Numbered from the stretch's first letter, positions 25,820-34,769 are shown. The stretch: 64,000 nt of DNA from Streptomyces sp. man185 (GCA_002551355.1 NTHE01000006.1:65255-129254), one strand, 5' to 3'. Translations and numbers: made by a program. The notes: generated by a model not told the origin, from the letters alone.

Positions 25820-26713
25820 ATGGCTGATGTGACTGGAACGACTGGAACGCTCGTGCTCGCAGGGACCCCCATCGGTGACGTGGCGGACGCCCCGCCGCGC
25901 CTCGCCGCCGAACTGGAGCGGGCCGACGTCGTCGCCGCGGAGGACACCCGGCGGCTGCGCCGGCTCACCCAGGCGCTCGGCATCCACACCTCGGGGCGTG
26001 TCGTCTCCTACTTCGAGGGGAACGAGTCCGCCCGTACGCCGGAGCTGGTCGAAGCGCTGGTCGGGGGCGCCCGGGTTCTGCTGGTGACGGACGCGGGGAT
26101 GCCGTCCGTCTCCGACCCCGGCTACCGGCTCGTCGCCGCCGCCGTGGAGAAGGACATCCGCGTCACCGCCGTCCCCGGTCCGAGCGCGGTGCTCACCGCC
26201 CTCGCCCTGTCCGGGCTGCCCGTGGACCGGTTCTGCTTCGAGGGATTTCTGCCGCGCAAGGCCGGTGAACGGCTCTCCAAGCTCCGCGAGAACGCCGGCG
26301 AGCGACGCACCATGGTCTTCTTCGAGGCCCCCCACCGGCTGGACGACACCCTCGCGGCCATGGCCGAGGTCTTCGGCGCCGAGCGCCGCGCCGCCGTGTG
26401 CCGGGAGCTGACCAAGACGTACGAGGAGGTCAAGCGCGGTCCGCTCGGTGAGCTGGCCGTGTGGGCCGAGGACGGGGTGCGCGGGGAGATCACCGTCGTC
26501 GTGGAGGGCGCGACCGACTCCGGCGACGAGGGTCTAGACGCCGAGGAGCTCGTGCGGCGGGTGCGGGTGCGCGAGGAGGCGGGGGAGCGGCGCAAGGAAG
26601 CCATCGCCGCCGTCGCCGCCGCGGCGGGGCTGCCGAAGCGGGACGTGTTCGACGCGGTGGTCGCCGCCAAGAACGCGGAGAAAGACGGGAAGGACGCGGG
26701 GAAGCCTCAGTAG
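25820..26713 (+). CDS. rsmI: 16S rRNA (cytidine-1402-2'-O)-methyltransferase RsmI
   Basis: This encodes 297 residues of the tetrapyrrole-methylase fold. The SAM-binding loop is VLAGTPIGDVADAP, then AEDTRRLRRL, DAGMPSVSDPGYRL, VPGPSAVLTAL and FFEAPHRL, all diagnostic for RsmI. The C-terminal region (about 250-285) is the RsmI helical domain. It methylates C1402 in the ribosomal P site. The start is the ATG at 25820 or the in-frame GTG at 25829, the latter better spaced from GAGG at 25816-25819. The C-terminal tail is Lys-rich. Divergent from pmt. Confidence 0.95.
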   Translation: MADVTGTTGTLVLAGTPIGDVADAPPRLAAELERADVVAAEDTRRLRRLTQALGIHTSGRVVSYFEGNESARTPELVEALVGGARVLLVTDAGMPSVSDPGYRLVAAAVEKDIRVTAVPGPSAVLTALALSGLPVDRFCFEGFLPRKAGERLSKLRENAGERRTMVFFEAPHRLDDTLAAMAEVFGAERRAAVCRELTKTYEEVKRGPLGELAVWAEDGVRGEITVVVEGATDSGDEGLDAEELVRRVRVREEAGERRKEAIAAVAAAAGLPKRDVFDAVVAAKNAEKDGKDAGKPQ

Positions 26714-26736
26714 CCGCGCCGCCCGAGCCTCTGTAC

Positions 26737-27792
26737 CTACGGGGTTTCCGTCAGCAGGCCGTACGCCGTCGCGACGAACGTGTCCGCCCGGTGCACCCGC
26801 CGCGTCGCCGTCGCCGCCACCGCGAGACCCGTGTCCGGGCGGAACCCCAGGAACGCCTGCTGGCCGAGGGTCGCTCCGGCGTGGAAGAGGACCGGACCGT
26901 ACGGGGACGGGTGGTGGAACCACGTGAGCGTGTGCGTGTGAGCGCGCCGCCAGCCGCGTCGCAGCACCGGGCTCCGGACCTCCGTCAGCGCCGCGGCCAG
27001 CGTGGGGTCCGTCGGCTCCGGCCCGCCCAGGTGCGCCTCCAGGAACGTCAGCAGGTCCAGCGGGGTCGCCCGGACCGCGCCCGCCGCGGTGAAGCCCCCG
27101 GTGTCCAGCGCGGGCACCGGCGTCCCGTCGCGGCGGTGGCCCACGGCTTCGGTCCCCTCCGGGCCCGGACGCACCCGGGTCGCCGCCAGGCCCAGCGGGG
27201 CCAGCACCTGCTGGTGCAGCAGCACCTCCCACGGGGTCCCGGTGGCCGCCGCGAGGGTGTGGCCGAGGACCGAGACGGCGAAGTTCGAGTAGTGCCAGCG
27301 GGTCCCGGGCCGGTGGCGCGGCCGGGCCCGCAGGAACGCCCGGACCACCCGGTCTGCCGGGTAGCCGCCGTACGGGTCGGTCGACCAGCGGGGCACCGCC
27401 TGCGGATAGAAGTCGGCGGGCAGGCCCGGCAGCCCCGAGGTGTGGGTGAGCAGATGGCGCAGCGTGATCCGGCGCACCGCCGGGTGCACCGGGAAGCCAG
27501 GAGCCAGCAGGTCCGCCGCCCGGTCCGCGTACCGCACCCGGCCCTGCGCCACCAGCCGGGCCAGCAGGAGCCCCGCGTACGGCTTCGACGCCGAGCCCAG
27601 CTCGTAGGCCATCAGCTCGCGGGGGACCGGGCCCGGCTCCGCGCTCCCGCCGGTGTGGACCGTGCGGACGCCGCCTCGGCTGACCGCGAGCACCAGGTCG
27701 GGCGCGTCGACGGCCCGCGCGGCCTCGGCGAGAAGGCGTGCGGTGGCCGGGGAGCCGGGGGTGTCCACGCGGGCCGCCGTCGTGTCGGTCAT
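26737..27792 (-). CDS. Serine hydrolase (class C beta-lactamase fold), last gene of the peptide operon
   Basis: This encodes 351 residues. The active-site set is complete: SxxK as SASK (GSASKPYAGLLLARL, about residue 68), YxN as YSN (WHYSNFAVSVLGH) and HAG near the C-terminus (LFHAGATLGQQAF) in place of KTG. No signal peptide is visible, so it should act in the cytoplasm. Members include D-amino-acid peptidases, esterases and transacylases. It overlaps the upstream DUF6895-like gene by ATGA and is the last gene of a five-gene unit headed by a 58-aa peptide. A role on that peptide or its product is inferred from position only. Confidence 0.9.
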   Translation of the reverse strand: MTDTTAARVDTPGSPATARLLAEAARAVDAPDLVLAVSRGGVRTVHTGGSAEPGPVPRELMAYELGSASKPYAGLLLARLVAQGRVRYADRAADLLAPGFPVHPAVRRITLRHLLTHTSGLPGLPADFYPQAVPRWSTDPYGGYPADRVVRAFLRARPRHRPGTRWHYSNFAVSVLGHTLAAATGTPWEVLLHQQVLAPLGLAATRVRPGPEGTEAVGHRRDGTPVPALDTGGFTAAGAVRATPLDLLTFLEAHLGGPEPTDPTLAAALTEVRSPVLRRGWRRAHTHTLTWFHHPSPYGPVLFHAGATLGQQAFLGFRPDTGLAVAATATRRVHRADTFVATAYGLLTETP

Positions 27793-28724
27793 GCCGGGGC
27801 CGGTGCGGCGCTGAGGTCCGACAGGGCGCGGGACATCGCCAGCGCCGAGGCGAACGCGGCGACCAGCGTCGGGTGGTAGACGAGGTCGAACACCGACTCC
27901 TCGTCCCCCTCCGGCATCCCGCCGACCACCGGCATCGCCCCGTCCGGCTGCTGGGCCTGCGCGAAGCCCTGCCAGGCCGCCGGGTCCAGCGTCGGTTCCG
28001 GCAGGCAGGCGTCGACCACCAGCAGCTCGCCCAGCAGGTCCCAGCGCTCCAGGTCCAGCCAGTCGTCCAGCCAGACCGGCAGCCACAGCGCGAGGTAGTC
28101 CGCGATGTCGGCGGGGAGACCGGTCGGCTTCTCGCCCCAGTCGGTGAGGTGGAAGACCGTGTGCGTGATGTCGTAGCCGATGTGGCCCTCGACGGTCCAC
28201 GGCTCGGGCCGCCGCGCCAGCCAGGTGTGGGCCAGCGCAGCCGTCTCCGGAACGCTCGGCTCCACGTCGAAGCGCCGCTCGATCGCGCTCAGGCCGAGCC
28301 GGCGCACCGGCAGCACCTCCAGCGCCGCCCAACTGGCGAGCCGGTGGTTGAGCCGGATCGCCGACTCCAGGTCCGGCTGCCGGTAGCCCAGCTCCCGGAA
28401 CGGTACGTAGACCTCCAACGGCACCGGCGAGAGCGGTTCGCGCCGCTGGCCCTCCAGCAGCCGCGTCCCGGAACCCAGCAGCTCGTGCCAGGCGTGGTCC
28501 AGCAGCCTGTGGGCGAGGGAGGACTGCTGCGAGCCGGCCACGCCCTCGCGGAAGATGACCTTCCCGATCAGCGCCAGCTCGCCCAGCGGCTTGAACCTGT
28601 CCAGCATGCCCGCTTCCGGGGACGGGTCCGCCTCCAGCCGGAAGCCCTCGCGGTGTTCGTACAGCCAGCCCAGGGCCTTCGCCCCGACGTCGTGGATCTG
28701 CTGGATGCCGCTGCTGCTGGTCAT
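27789..28724 (-). CDS. DUF6895-like protein, copy 2 (peptide operon)
   Basis: This encodes 311 residues, mostly alpha-helical, with no signal peptide or membrane helix. It shares a set of blocks with its upstream neighbour: FKPLGELALIG, GYDITHTVFHLTDWG, a WLPVWLDDW...WDLLGELL stretch, and a C-terminal YHPTLVAAFASALA. The conserved His, Thr and Asp in THTVFHLTDWG could form a catalytic or metal site. I recall such proteins as DUF6895. The ATG overlaps the upstream stop (ATGA), and its own stop overlaps the hydrolase start. Function unknown. Confidence 0.8.
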   Translation of the reverse strand: MTSSSGIQQIHDVGAKALGWLYEHREGFRLEADPSPEAGMLDRFKPLGELALIGKVIFREGVAGSQQSSLAHRLLDHAWHELLGSGTRLLEGQRREPLSPVPLEVYVPFRELGYRQPDLESAIRLNHRLASWAALEVLPVRRLGLSAIERRFDVEPSVPETAALAHTWLARRPEPWTVEGHIGYDITHTVFHLTDWGEKPTGLPADIADYLALWLPVWLDDWLDLERWDLLGELLVVDACLPEPTLDPAAWQGFAQAQQPDGAMPVVGGMPEGDEESVFDLVYHPTLVAAFASALAMSRALSDLSAAPAPA

Positions 28725-29812
28725 GCGGTGCGCCTTTCCCGGCCGGGCACGGCCCCGCCGGTCTCGCCCCGCCCGCCGTTCCCGCGCAGCGACCTCAGGG
28801 ACAGGGCCGCGGCGAAGGCCGTGACGAGCGTGGAGTGGTAGCAGTCGATGAAGGGGTACGGGTCCGGCGCCGTCGTGTCCTGCGCCGGCGGGCCGGTCTC
28901 CGGGACGCAGCCGGTCGGATGCTGGACGTCGGCGAGCACCGGCCAGACCTCGTCCAGCAGTTCCGCGGGCGCCGGGCCCGGCAGCGTCGCCGCCACCGCG
29001 AGCAGCTCGCCGGTCAGGTCCCACTGCCGGCTCTCCAGACAGCCGTCGGCCCATGCGGGCAGCCAGGTCCGCAGATAGCCGTCGATCTTCTCCGGCACCC
29101 GGTCGGGCATCCGGCCCCAGTCCGTGAGGTGGAAGACGGTGTGGGTCAGCGCGTAGCCGGAGGGGCCCTCGAACATCCACGGCTCCGACAGACCGCCCAG
29201 CCAGGTCCGGGACAGGACTCCGCCGGCGTCCGTGTGGGTCACCACCCCCACCCGCCGCTCGGAGTTGACCAGGCCCAACTGGCGGTTGGCGTGCTGCTCG
29301 GTGTGGGCCCAGGCGCGGGTCGCGGTGAGCGGGCGGGCCAGCGCCTCGAAGCCCTCGTGGCGCAGCCCGTACCCGGCGAAGGCGGCGTAGATCTCGTACG
29401 GGTACGCGGCGAACGGCTCGGCGCGCAGCAGCTCCAGGAGGAGTGCGCCCTCCCGCACCTGCTCCCAGGCGTACGCGACGAGGTCCCCGGCCAGCTCGTG
29501 CTCCGGGGTGCCGGGGGCGGTGGTGCGGCGGATGGTGGAGCCGAGCTGGGCCAGCTCGCCCAGCGGCTTGAGCGTGCCGTTGACCTGGGTGTGGGGTTCC
29601 AGGACGTCGTCGGGGAGCGTGAAGTGCGTCCGGTGGGCGTCGGTCCAGGCGAGGGCGGCGCGCAGGACGGCGGGGAGGACCGTGAGCGCGGCCCCGGGAG
29701 AGGGGTGCTCCCGGGGCGCCCGGGAGCGGCGAGGCCCGGGGCCCGACTCGGGGCGGCCCCCGCGACCCGACCCCGGGCGGCCCTGCGGGTCCTGTGTCGC
29801 GGTCGTCGTCAC
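28721..29812 (-). CDS. DUF6895-like protein, copy 1 (peptide operon)
   Basis: This encodes 363 residues from the GTG at 29812. The first 40 are Arg/Pro/Gly-rich and probably disordered; the helical core follows. The core parallels copy 2: LKPLGELAQLG, GYALTHTVFHLTDWG, WLPAWADGCLE...WDLTGELL, and YHSTLVTAFAAAL. The two may form a heterodimer or act in sequence. An exact 11-bp tandem duplication covers its start and the upstream stop, giving a 7-nt gap where its neighbours overlap. Function unknown. Confidence 0.8.
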   Translation of the reverse strand: MTTTATQDPQGRPGSGRGGRPESGPGPRRSRAPREHPSPGAALTVLPAVLRAALAWTDAHRTHFTLPDDVLEPHTQVNGTLKPLGELAQLGSTIRRTTAPGTPEHELAGDLVAYAWEQVREGALLLELLRAEPFAAYPYEIYAAFAGYGLRHEGFEALARPLTATRAWAHTEQHANRQLGLVNSERRVGVVTHTDAGGVLSRTWLGGLSEPWMFEGPSGYALTHTVFHLTDWGRMPDRVPEKIDGYLRTWLPAWADGCLESRQWDLTGELLAVAATLPGPAPAELLDEVWPVLADVQHPTGCVPETGPPAQDTTAPDPYPFIDCYHSTLVTAFAAALSLRSLRGNGGRGETGGAVPGRERRTA

Positions 29813-29831
29813 CGGGCCCTCACCGGGCCCT
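29810..29831. repeat. Exact 11-bp tandem duplication at a gene junction
   Basis: CACCGGGCCCT is repeated at 29810-29820 and 29821-29831. It covers the stop of the upstream gene and the GTG start of the downstream gene on the minus strand. With one copy the junction would be a normal GTGA overlap. Confidence 0.85.
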
Positions 29832-30527
29832 CGCCTCGGCCATCAGGCGGGCGGCCCGCACGTGCAGGGTGACCCGGGGGTCGTGGCCGCCCATCAGCTC
29901 GACGAAGTCCAGGCCGCGTTCCAGGCCCAGCGTCGCCGGTTCGCCGCCGATCGCCGCGAGCCAGCGGCCCGCACCCGCCGCCTGGAGCCAGTCGCGCCGC
30001 CGCACCGCGCGGACGAAGCCGCGCGACAGGTCGACCGCCCGGTTCGCCGCGGCCCGCTGCACGGCCGAGGGGGCGGCCGGGACGGCGAGCGGTGCGAGGA
30101 CCGAGAGCTGATGCGTGAACGCCTGCCAGGGGGCCTCCTCCAGCCACGCGGTGTCGGGCTCCGCGTAGGTCCCCGGGGCAGCCGTTCCCGGCGAAGTCGG
30201 TGCCATCCGCTGGAGCGTGGAGATCATGTGCCAGTGGCTCCAGGCCGTGGCGGCCGGAGCGTCGGGCTTGGGCGGGAATTCCCGCACCGCCCGGTCGAGT
30301 ACGGCGACGTCGCCCGGGTGCGGATGACGTCCGTACAGAACACTGGGCAGCAGCAGGTCGGCCCCGATGACCCGTGCCGCCGCGATTCCGGTCCGATTCT
30401 CCTCGTCGATTCCCGCCGCGCCGCACACCGTGGCGAGGTGGTCCCCGCTCCGAAGAGCGAGGACCACCTCTGTTGCCAGGTCATGCACGGCACCCGCCAG
30501 CGGGGACGACGCATGTGTCTGGTCCAT
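29820..30527 (-). CDS. Unrecognised helical protein (peptide operon)
   Basis: This encodes 235 residues and is not recognised. It is soluble, with no signal peptide or membrane helix. Landmarks are GDHLATVCGAAGIDEENRTG, LLLPSVLYGRHPHPGDVAVLD, AWSHWHMISTLQRM and a basic C-terminal third (RGFVRAVRRRDWLQAAGAG). Several His and Trp in the middle could form a binding site. It starts 10 nt after the stop of the 58-aa peptide gene without a strong ribosome site, which suggests coupling to it. Confidence 0.75.
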   Translation of the reverse strand: MDQTHASSPLAGAVHDLATEVVLALRSGDHLATVCGAAGIDEENRTGIAAARVIGADLLLPSVLYGRHPHPGDVAVLDRAVREFPPKPDAPAATAWSHWHMISTLQRMAPTSPGTAAPGTYAEPDTAWLEEAPWQAFTHQLSVLAPLAVPAAPSAVQRAAANRAVDLSRGFVRAVRRRDWLQAAGAGRWLAAIGGEPATLGLERGLDFVELMGGHDPRVTLHVRAARLMAEARAR

Positions 30528-30537
30528 GTTCCGACGT

Positions 30538-30714
30538 TCAGCCCTTCTTCGGGCGGGGGGTCGGAGGCGAAAGCAGCAGTGCGCCGCCGCCTGCGAGAAG
30601 CGCGAGGTAGGCGCACTCGCGGGAGTCGCGGTACAGACCTTCGACCTCGCCCGGGTTGAGAGCGGCGTCGAGGTCGAGCTCGATGTCGGTGGCAGTGGTG
30701 TCCGTGGTGAACAT
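30538..30714 (-). CDS. 58-aa peptide gene heading the DUF6895-like operon (possible RiPP-type precursor)
   Basis: The ATG at 30714 follows GGGGA at good spacing and the frame ends at TGA 30538. The N-terminal half is acidic (TTATDIELDLDAALNPGEVE). A YRDSREC turn with the only Cys follows, then a short hydrophobic stretch, AYLALLAGGGALLL. The tail SPPTPRPKKG is Pro/basic. An acidic leader plus a different C-terminal part resembles peptide precursors that enzymes in the same operon modify. It could equally be a small membrane protein. No leader motif of a known RiPP class is visible. It was too short for routine calling, but spacing and codon use support it. Confidence 0.7.
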   Translation of the reverse strand: MFTTDTTATDIELDLDAALNPGEVEGLYRDSRECAYLALLAGGGALLLSPPTPRPKKG

Positions 30715-31166
30715 GGGTTGTTCCCCGTCCTGTGGGAAATGGGGTGGACGTAATGAGTGAAAAGGAGGAAGGGGAGCTCCGCAAATCGGGGTGGGACATC
30801 CGGGGAAATCGCGTATTCAATTGAATGGTGAATTCATGAGGTGCGGGTGGGGTGAAAGCCCGGGAATTCAAGGAATGAGGCGGGGGCGGGCGGGGGTGGT
30901 GCGCGGGCGCGTTCACGACCGGCGGGCGGCGCGCTCGGGGGCGCTCGGTGGCTCGGCGGTCACGCGCTGTCCTGCCTCGCTCCTCGCCCGCGCCATGCGT
31001 CGGCAAAGCGCGGCCAAAGGAGGCCAAGAACGCATCAACAATGCCTCTGAGCTGGTGCGTCCATCCGGGTGCAGGTGTCCACTGGAAGGGACGGGCCACC
31101 TGTTCGAAACCCTCGGGCGGGCCGGCCGTCCCCGGAGCGTGTGACCGGCGGACAAGAGGAGCAGGC
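30715..31166. other. 452-bp divergent intergenic region with AT-rich palindrome
   Basis: This region separates the peptide operon (minus) from the zinc-ribbon gene (plus) and should hold both promoters. Around 30810-30870 the GC content drops. A perfect 12-bp palindrome ATTCAATTGAAT lies at 30815-30826 and GAATTC occurs at 30830-30835 and again about 40 bp on. The rest is GC-rich without a recognisable gene or tRNA. Confidence 0.55.
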
Positions 31167-31538
31167 ATGAGCGAGATCGCAGCGACCACTGTCCATGAGG
31201 CGTATGCCTTCGCCTGCATGAAGTGTGGGTACGGCTGGGAGCAGTCCTACGAGATAGAGCACCACGTCGACGTCCACGGCCACGCGTTCGTCGTCTACAC
31301 GGCGGACGGCGAGCGTGTGCCGTCCCCGCTCTCCACGCCCACCTGCACCAACTGCGGCGGACACGTGGTGCGCATCATGCGGGCGGGGCGGGTCGCCGGT
31401 GTCCAGGAGCTGCTGCGGAAGCAGCAGATGCCCCGCGCCGCGGAGGCCGCGGTGAAGGACGGGGCGGTGTCGACCGCTGCGGCCCCGGGCCGCCACTGGC
31501 GGCTGTCGGACCTGCTGCACCCCTTCCAGCGCAGGTGA
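31167..31538 (+). CDS. Conserved zinc-ribbon protein
   Basis: This encodes 123 residues. Two knuckles, CMKCGYGW (about residues 17-24) and CTNCGG (about 64-69), form a C4 zinc ribbon. Between them is a histidine-rich segment IEHHVDVHGHAF. The C-terminal third is Arg/Ala-rich and ends WRLSDLLHPFQRR. GAGGAG precedes the ATG by 5 bp. It is a small cytoplasmic protein, possibly nucleic-acid or protein binding; its position beside tatD and the rpf-rsmA-ispE run is the only context. Function unknown. Confidence 0.85.
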   Translation: MSEIAATTVHEAYAFACMKCGYGWEQSYEIEHHVDVHGHAFVVYTADGERVPSPLSTPTCTNCGGHVVRIMRAGRVAGVQELLRKQQMPRAAEAAVKDGAVSTAAAPGRHWRLSDLLHPFQRR

Positions 31539-31597
31539 CGCACGGGGCGTTCCACCGCAGGTGAGGGAAGGGGGCGGGGCCTCGTAGAGTCGTCGGC

Positions 31598-32464
31598 ATG
31601 AGCCGTACCGAAGCCCCGCCGCTGCCCGAACCCCTGCGGGTTCCGGTCGCCGACTCCCACACCCACCTGGACATGCAGGACGCCACCGTCGAGGAGGCAC
31701 TCGCCCGGGCCGCCGCGGTGAACGTGACGACCGTCGTCCAGGTGGGCTGCGACGTCGCAGGGTCCCGCTGGGCCGCCGACACCGCAGCCGCCCACCCGGC
31801 CGTCCACGCCTCGGTCGCCCTGCACCCCAACGAGGCCCCGCGCATCGTCCACGGGTACGCCGACGGTGCCGCGCGGCAGGGGGCGCGGGAGCCCGGCGGC
31901 AAGGCGGCGCTGGACGAGGCACTGGCGCAGATCGACGCGCTGGCCGCCCTCGACCACGTCCGCGGGGTCGGCGAGACGGGCCTGGACTTCTTCCGTACGG
32001 GCCCCGAGGGCATCGCCGCCCAGGAGGAGTCCTTCCGGGCCCACATCGAGATCGCCAAGCGGCACGGCAAGGCCCTGGTCATCCACGACCGCGACGCGCA
32101 CGCGGACGTGCTGCGGGTCCTGCTGGAGGCGGGCGCACCCGAGCGGACGGTGTTCCACTGCTACTCCGGCGACGCCGAGATGGCCGAAATCTGCGCGCGC
32201 GCCGGGTACTTCATGTCCTTCGCGGGCAACGTGACCTTCAAGAACGCCCAGCCGCTGCGGGACGCCCTGGCCGTCGCCCCGACCGAGCTGGTCCTCGTCG
32301 AGACGGACGCGCCCTTCCTCACCCCCGCCCCTTACCGCGGGCGGCCCAACGCGCCCTACCTCATCCCCGTCACGCTCCGCGCCATGGCCGAGGTGAAGGG
32401 CCTGGACGAGGACGTGCTGGCCGCCGCGATCTACGACAACACGGCACGGGCGTTCGACTTCTGA
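31598..32464 (+). CDS. tatD: TatD-family metal-dependent hydrolase (3'-5' DNase)
   Basis: This encodes 288 residues of the TIM-barrel amidohydrolase fold. Metal ligands are visible in order: SHTHLD (about residue 20), the Glu in VGETGLDFF, His in VIHDRDAH, His in FHCYSGD and Asp in ETDAPFL. TatD enzymes are Mg-dependent deoxyribonucleases; older annotation links them to protein export without good support. The family usually has about 260 residues; the extra length is a loop near 85-105. It lies upstream of the rpf gene in the same direction with a 107-bp gap. Confidence 0.93.
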   Translation: MSRTEAPPLPEPLRVPVADSHTHLDMQDATVEEALARAAAVNVTTVVQVGCDVAGSRWAADTAAAHPAVHASVALHPNEAPRIVHGYADGAARQGAREPGGKAALDEALAQIDALAALDHVRGVGETGLDFFRTGPEGIAAQEESFRAHIEIAKRHGKALVIHDRDAHADVLRVLLEAGAPERTVFHCYSGDAEMAEICARAGYFMSFAGNVTFKNAQPLRDALAVAPTELVLVETDAPFLTPAPYRGRPNAPYLIPVTLRAMAEVKGLDEDVLAAAIYDNTARAFDF

Positions 32465-32571
32465 TCCCGGACGGGCACCCTGCGTAGCCGTGTCGCTTTG
32501 GAGAGTCACCGGACCTCCGCTATCGTCCCCGCGCACGACGGGGCGGCAGCAGGCGGATCTTCGGGAGCGGC

Positions 32572-33900
32572 GTGAACGGCGTGAACACTTCGCAGGACAG
32601 GCGTCTCGGCGCGTTCCACGAGCAGCTGACCCTGGCTGACGGGGCGTGGACGGCGGGCCCCGCCGCCCACGCCCCGACCGTCGTCGACACCCCGGTCACC
32701 GGGCCGCCGCCCGCCCTGCCCCGGCAGGGCCCCACCCGCGCCGACGCCCGGCGGGCCGCCAAGCGCCGCCGGACGCTCCCGGGGAGGGGGAACCCGTTCG
32801 CGGCGGCCCCGGAGAACCTGAAGCGCCTCGTCCCGAAGGCCCTCGTCGTCGCCTTCCTGGCCGGCGGCACCACCGCGTTCGTCGCCCACGACAAGGCGGT
32901 CCGGCTGGACGTCGACGGCACCCCCCGGACGCTGCACACCTTCGCCGACGACGTCACCGAACTGCTGGCGGAGGAGGGCGTCACCGTCGGCGCGCACGAC
33001 CGCGTCTCCCCGGGCCCGAACACCGGCCTCGACCACGGAGACGAGGTCGTCGTCCACTACGGCCGGCCCGTCACCCTCACCCTCGACGGCTCCCGCCACC
33101 AGGTCTGGACGACCGCCGACACCGTGGCCGGAGCCCTGCGCGAGTTCGGGATCCGCGCCGAGGGGGCGCACCTCTCCGCCGCCCGCTCCACCCGGATCGC
33201 CCGCACCGGCCTGACCCTCACCGTCCGCACCGAACGCGCCGTGACCTTCATGGCCGACGGCCAGGAACGCACCCTGCGCACCAACGCCGCGACCGTCCGC
33301 GAGGCCCTCGCGGAGGCGGGCATCACCCTGCACGGTCAGGACACCACCTCCGTCGCCCCCGCGAGCTTCCCGCGCGACGGGCAGACGATCTCCGTCATGC
33401 GGATCACCGACACCCGCGAGGTGCACGAGGAGAGCGTCCCGTACGCCGTCGAACGCAGCGAGGACCCCGAGCTGCTCCGGGGCTCCGAGGTCGTGGAGCG
33501 GGCGGGCCGCAACGGCGTGCGCCGGGTCACGTACGCCGTCCGGACCGTCAACGGCGTGCGGCAGAAGCCGCGCAGGGCCGCCGAGGAGCTGGTCCACCGG
33601 CCGGTGAGCCGCGTGGTGCGCACCGGCACCCGGCAGCGCCCCGACCCGGTCGCCGGAGCGGACGGGCTCAACTGGTCCGCGCTCGCCGCCTGCGAGTCCG
33701 GCGGGCGCCCCGGCGCGGTCGACCCGAGCGGCACCTACGGCGGGCTGTACCAGTTCGACACCCGGACCTGGCAGTCCCTCGGCGGCAGCGGACGCCCCCA
33801 GGACGCACCCGCCGCCGAGCAGACGTACCGGGCGAAGAAGCTGTACGTGCAGCGGGGGGCGAGTCCGTGGCCCCACTGCGGCCGTAGGCTTACCGGGTGA
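32572..33900 (+). CDS. rpfB: Resuscitation-promoting factor (RpfB-type: DUF348, G5, transglycosylase-like)
   Basis: This encodes 442 residues. A cytoplasmic basic N-terminus (about 1-85) precedes a membrane/signal segment ([20 protein letters not shown]). Three DUF348 repeats follow (each with ...VTLTLDG.../...A.TV..AL...GI...), then a G5 domain ([22 protein letters not shown]). The Rpf lysozyme-like domain ends the protein: [34 protein letters not shown]. The catalytic Glu is in ACESGG. It cuts peptidoglycan and promotes spore germination or exit from dormancy. The GTG at 32572 follows GGGAG. Its stop overlaps rsmA (GTGA), the conserved actinobacterial rpfB-rsmA-ispE arrangement. Confidence 0.95.
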   Translation: MNGVNTSQDRRLGAFHEQLTLADGAWTAGPAAHAPTVVDTPVTGPPPALPRQGPTRADARRAAKRRRTLPGRGNPFAAAPENLKRLVPKALVVAFLAGGTTAFVAHDKAVRLDVDGTPRTLHTFADDVTELLAEEGVTVGAHDRVSPGPNTGLDHGDEVVVHYGRPVTLTLDGSRHQVWTTADTVAGALREFGIRAEGAHLSAARSTRIARTGLTLTVRTERAVTFMADGQERTLRTNAATVREALAEAGITLHGQDTTSVAPASFPRDGQTISVMRITDTREVHEESVPYAVERSEDPELLRGSEVVERAGRNGVRRVTYAVRTVNGVRQKPRRAAEELVHRPVSRVVRTGTRQRPDPVAGADGLNWSALAACESGGRPGAVDPSGTYGGLYQFDTRTWQSLGGSGRPQDAPAAEQTYRAKKLYVQRGASPWPHCGRRLTG

Positions 33901-34769
33901 GCAGCACAGAGCCCGACGCCCTCCTGGGCCCCGCAGACATCCGCGACCTGGCCGCGAAGCTGGGCGTACGCCCCACCAAGCAGCGCGGTCAGAACTTCGT
34001 CATCGACGCCAACACCGTCCGCCGCATCGTGCGCACGGCCGAGGTCCGCCCGGACGACACCGTCGTCGAGGTCGGCCCCGGGCTCGGCTCGCTGACCCTG
34101 GCACTGCTGGAGGCGGCGGACCGGGTGATCGCGGTCGAGATCGACGAGGTGCTCGCGGCCGCGCTGCCCGCCACGGTCCAGGCCCGGATGCCGGAGCGGG
34201 CCGACCGCTTCGCCCTGGTCCACTCCGACGCGATGCTGGTCACCGAGCTGCCCGGCCCCGCGCCCACGGCGCTCGTCGCGAACCTCCCGTACAACGTGGC
34301 CGTGCCCGTCCTGCTCACCATGCTGGAGCGCTTCCCCAGCATCGAGCGGACCCTCGTCATGGTCCAGGCCGAGGTCGCCGACCGCCTCGCCGCCCGCCCC
34401 GGCAACAAGGTCTACGGCGTGCCGTCGGTCAAGGCCAACTGGTACGCGGAGGTGAAGCGCGCCGGGTCCATCGGCCGCACCGTCTTCTGGCCCGCCCCGA
34501 ACGTCGACTCCGGCCTCGTCTCGCTGGTCCGGCGCACGGAACCGATCGCCACCACCGCGTCCCGCGCCGAGGTCTTCGCGGTCGTGGACGCGGCCTTCGC
34601 CCAGCGACGCAAGACGCTGCGCGCCGCCCTCTCCGGCTGGGCCGGCTCCGCACCCGCCGCCGAGGCCGCGCTCGTCGCCGCCGGGATCTCCCCGCAGGCG
34701 CGGGGCGAGGCGCTGACGGTGGAGGAGTTCGCGGCGATCGCGGAGAACAAGCCGGAGGCGTCGGAATGA
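33897..34769 (+). CDS. rsmA: 16S rRNA dimethyladenosine transferase RsmA/KsgA
   Basis: This encodes 290 residues. The family entry motif QRGQNFVID and SAM motif I ([16 protein letters not shown]) are clear, followed by VIAVEID and the catalytic NLPYN ([13 protein letters not shown]). The C-terminal segment holds the small helical domain ([14 protein letters not shown]). It dimethylates A1518/A1519 of 16S rRNA; loss gives kasugamycin resistance. The GTG overlaps the rpf stop and its stop overlaps ispE (ATGA). Confidence 0.97.
   Translation: MSSTEPDALLGPADIRDLAAKLGVRPTKQRGQNFVIDANTVRRIVRTAEVRPDDTVVEVGPGLGSLTLALLEAADRVIAVEIDEVLAAALPATVQARMPERADRFALVHSDAMLVTELPGPAPTALVANLPYNVAVPVLLTMLERFPSIERTLVMVQAEVADRLAARPGNKVYGVPSVKANWYAEVKRAGSIGRTVFWPAPNVDSGLVSLVRRTEPIATTASRAEVFAVVDAAFAQRRKTLRAALSGWAGSAPAAEAALVAAGISPQARGEALTVEEFAAIAENKPEASE

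Noticed and set aside
31080..31130. Possible tRNA, because of GTTCGAAA resembling a T-loop
   Set aside because: The flanking 5-base arms do not pair, and no acceptor or anticodon stem can be drawn around it.
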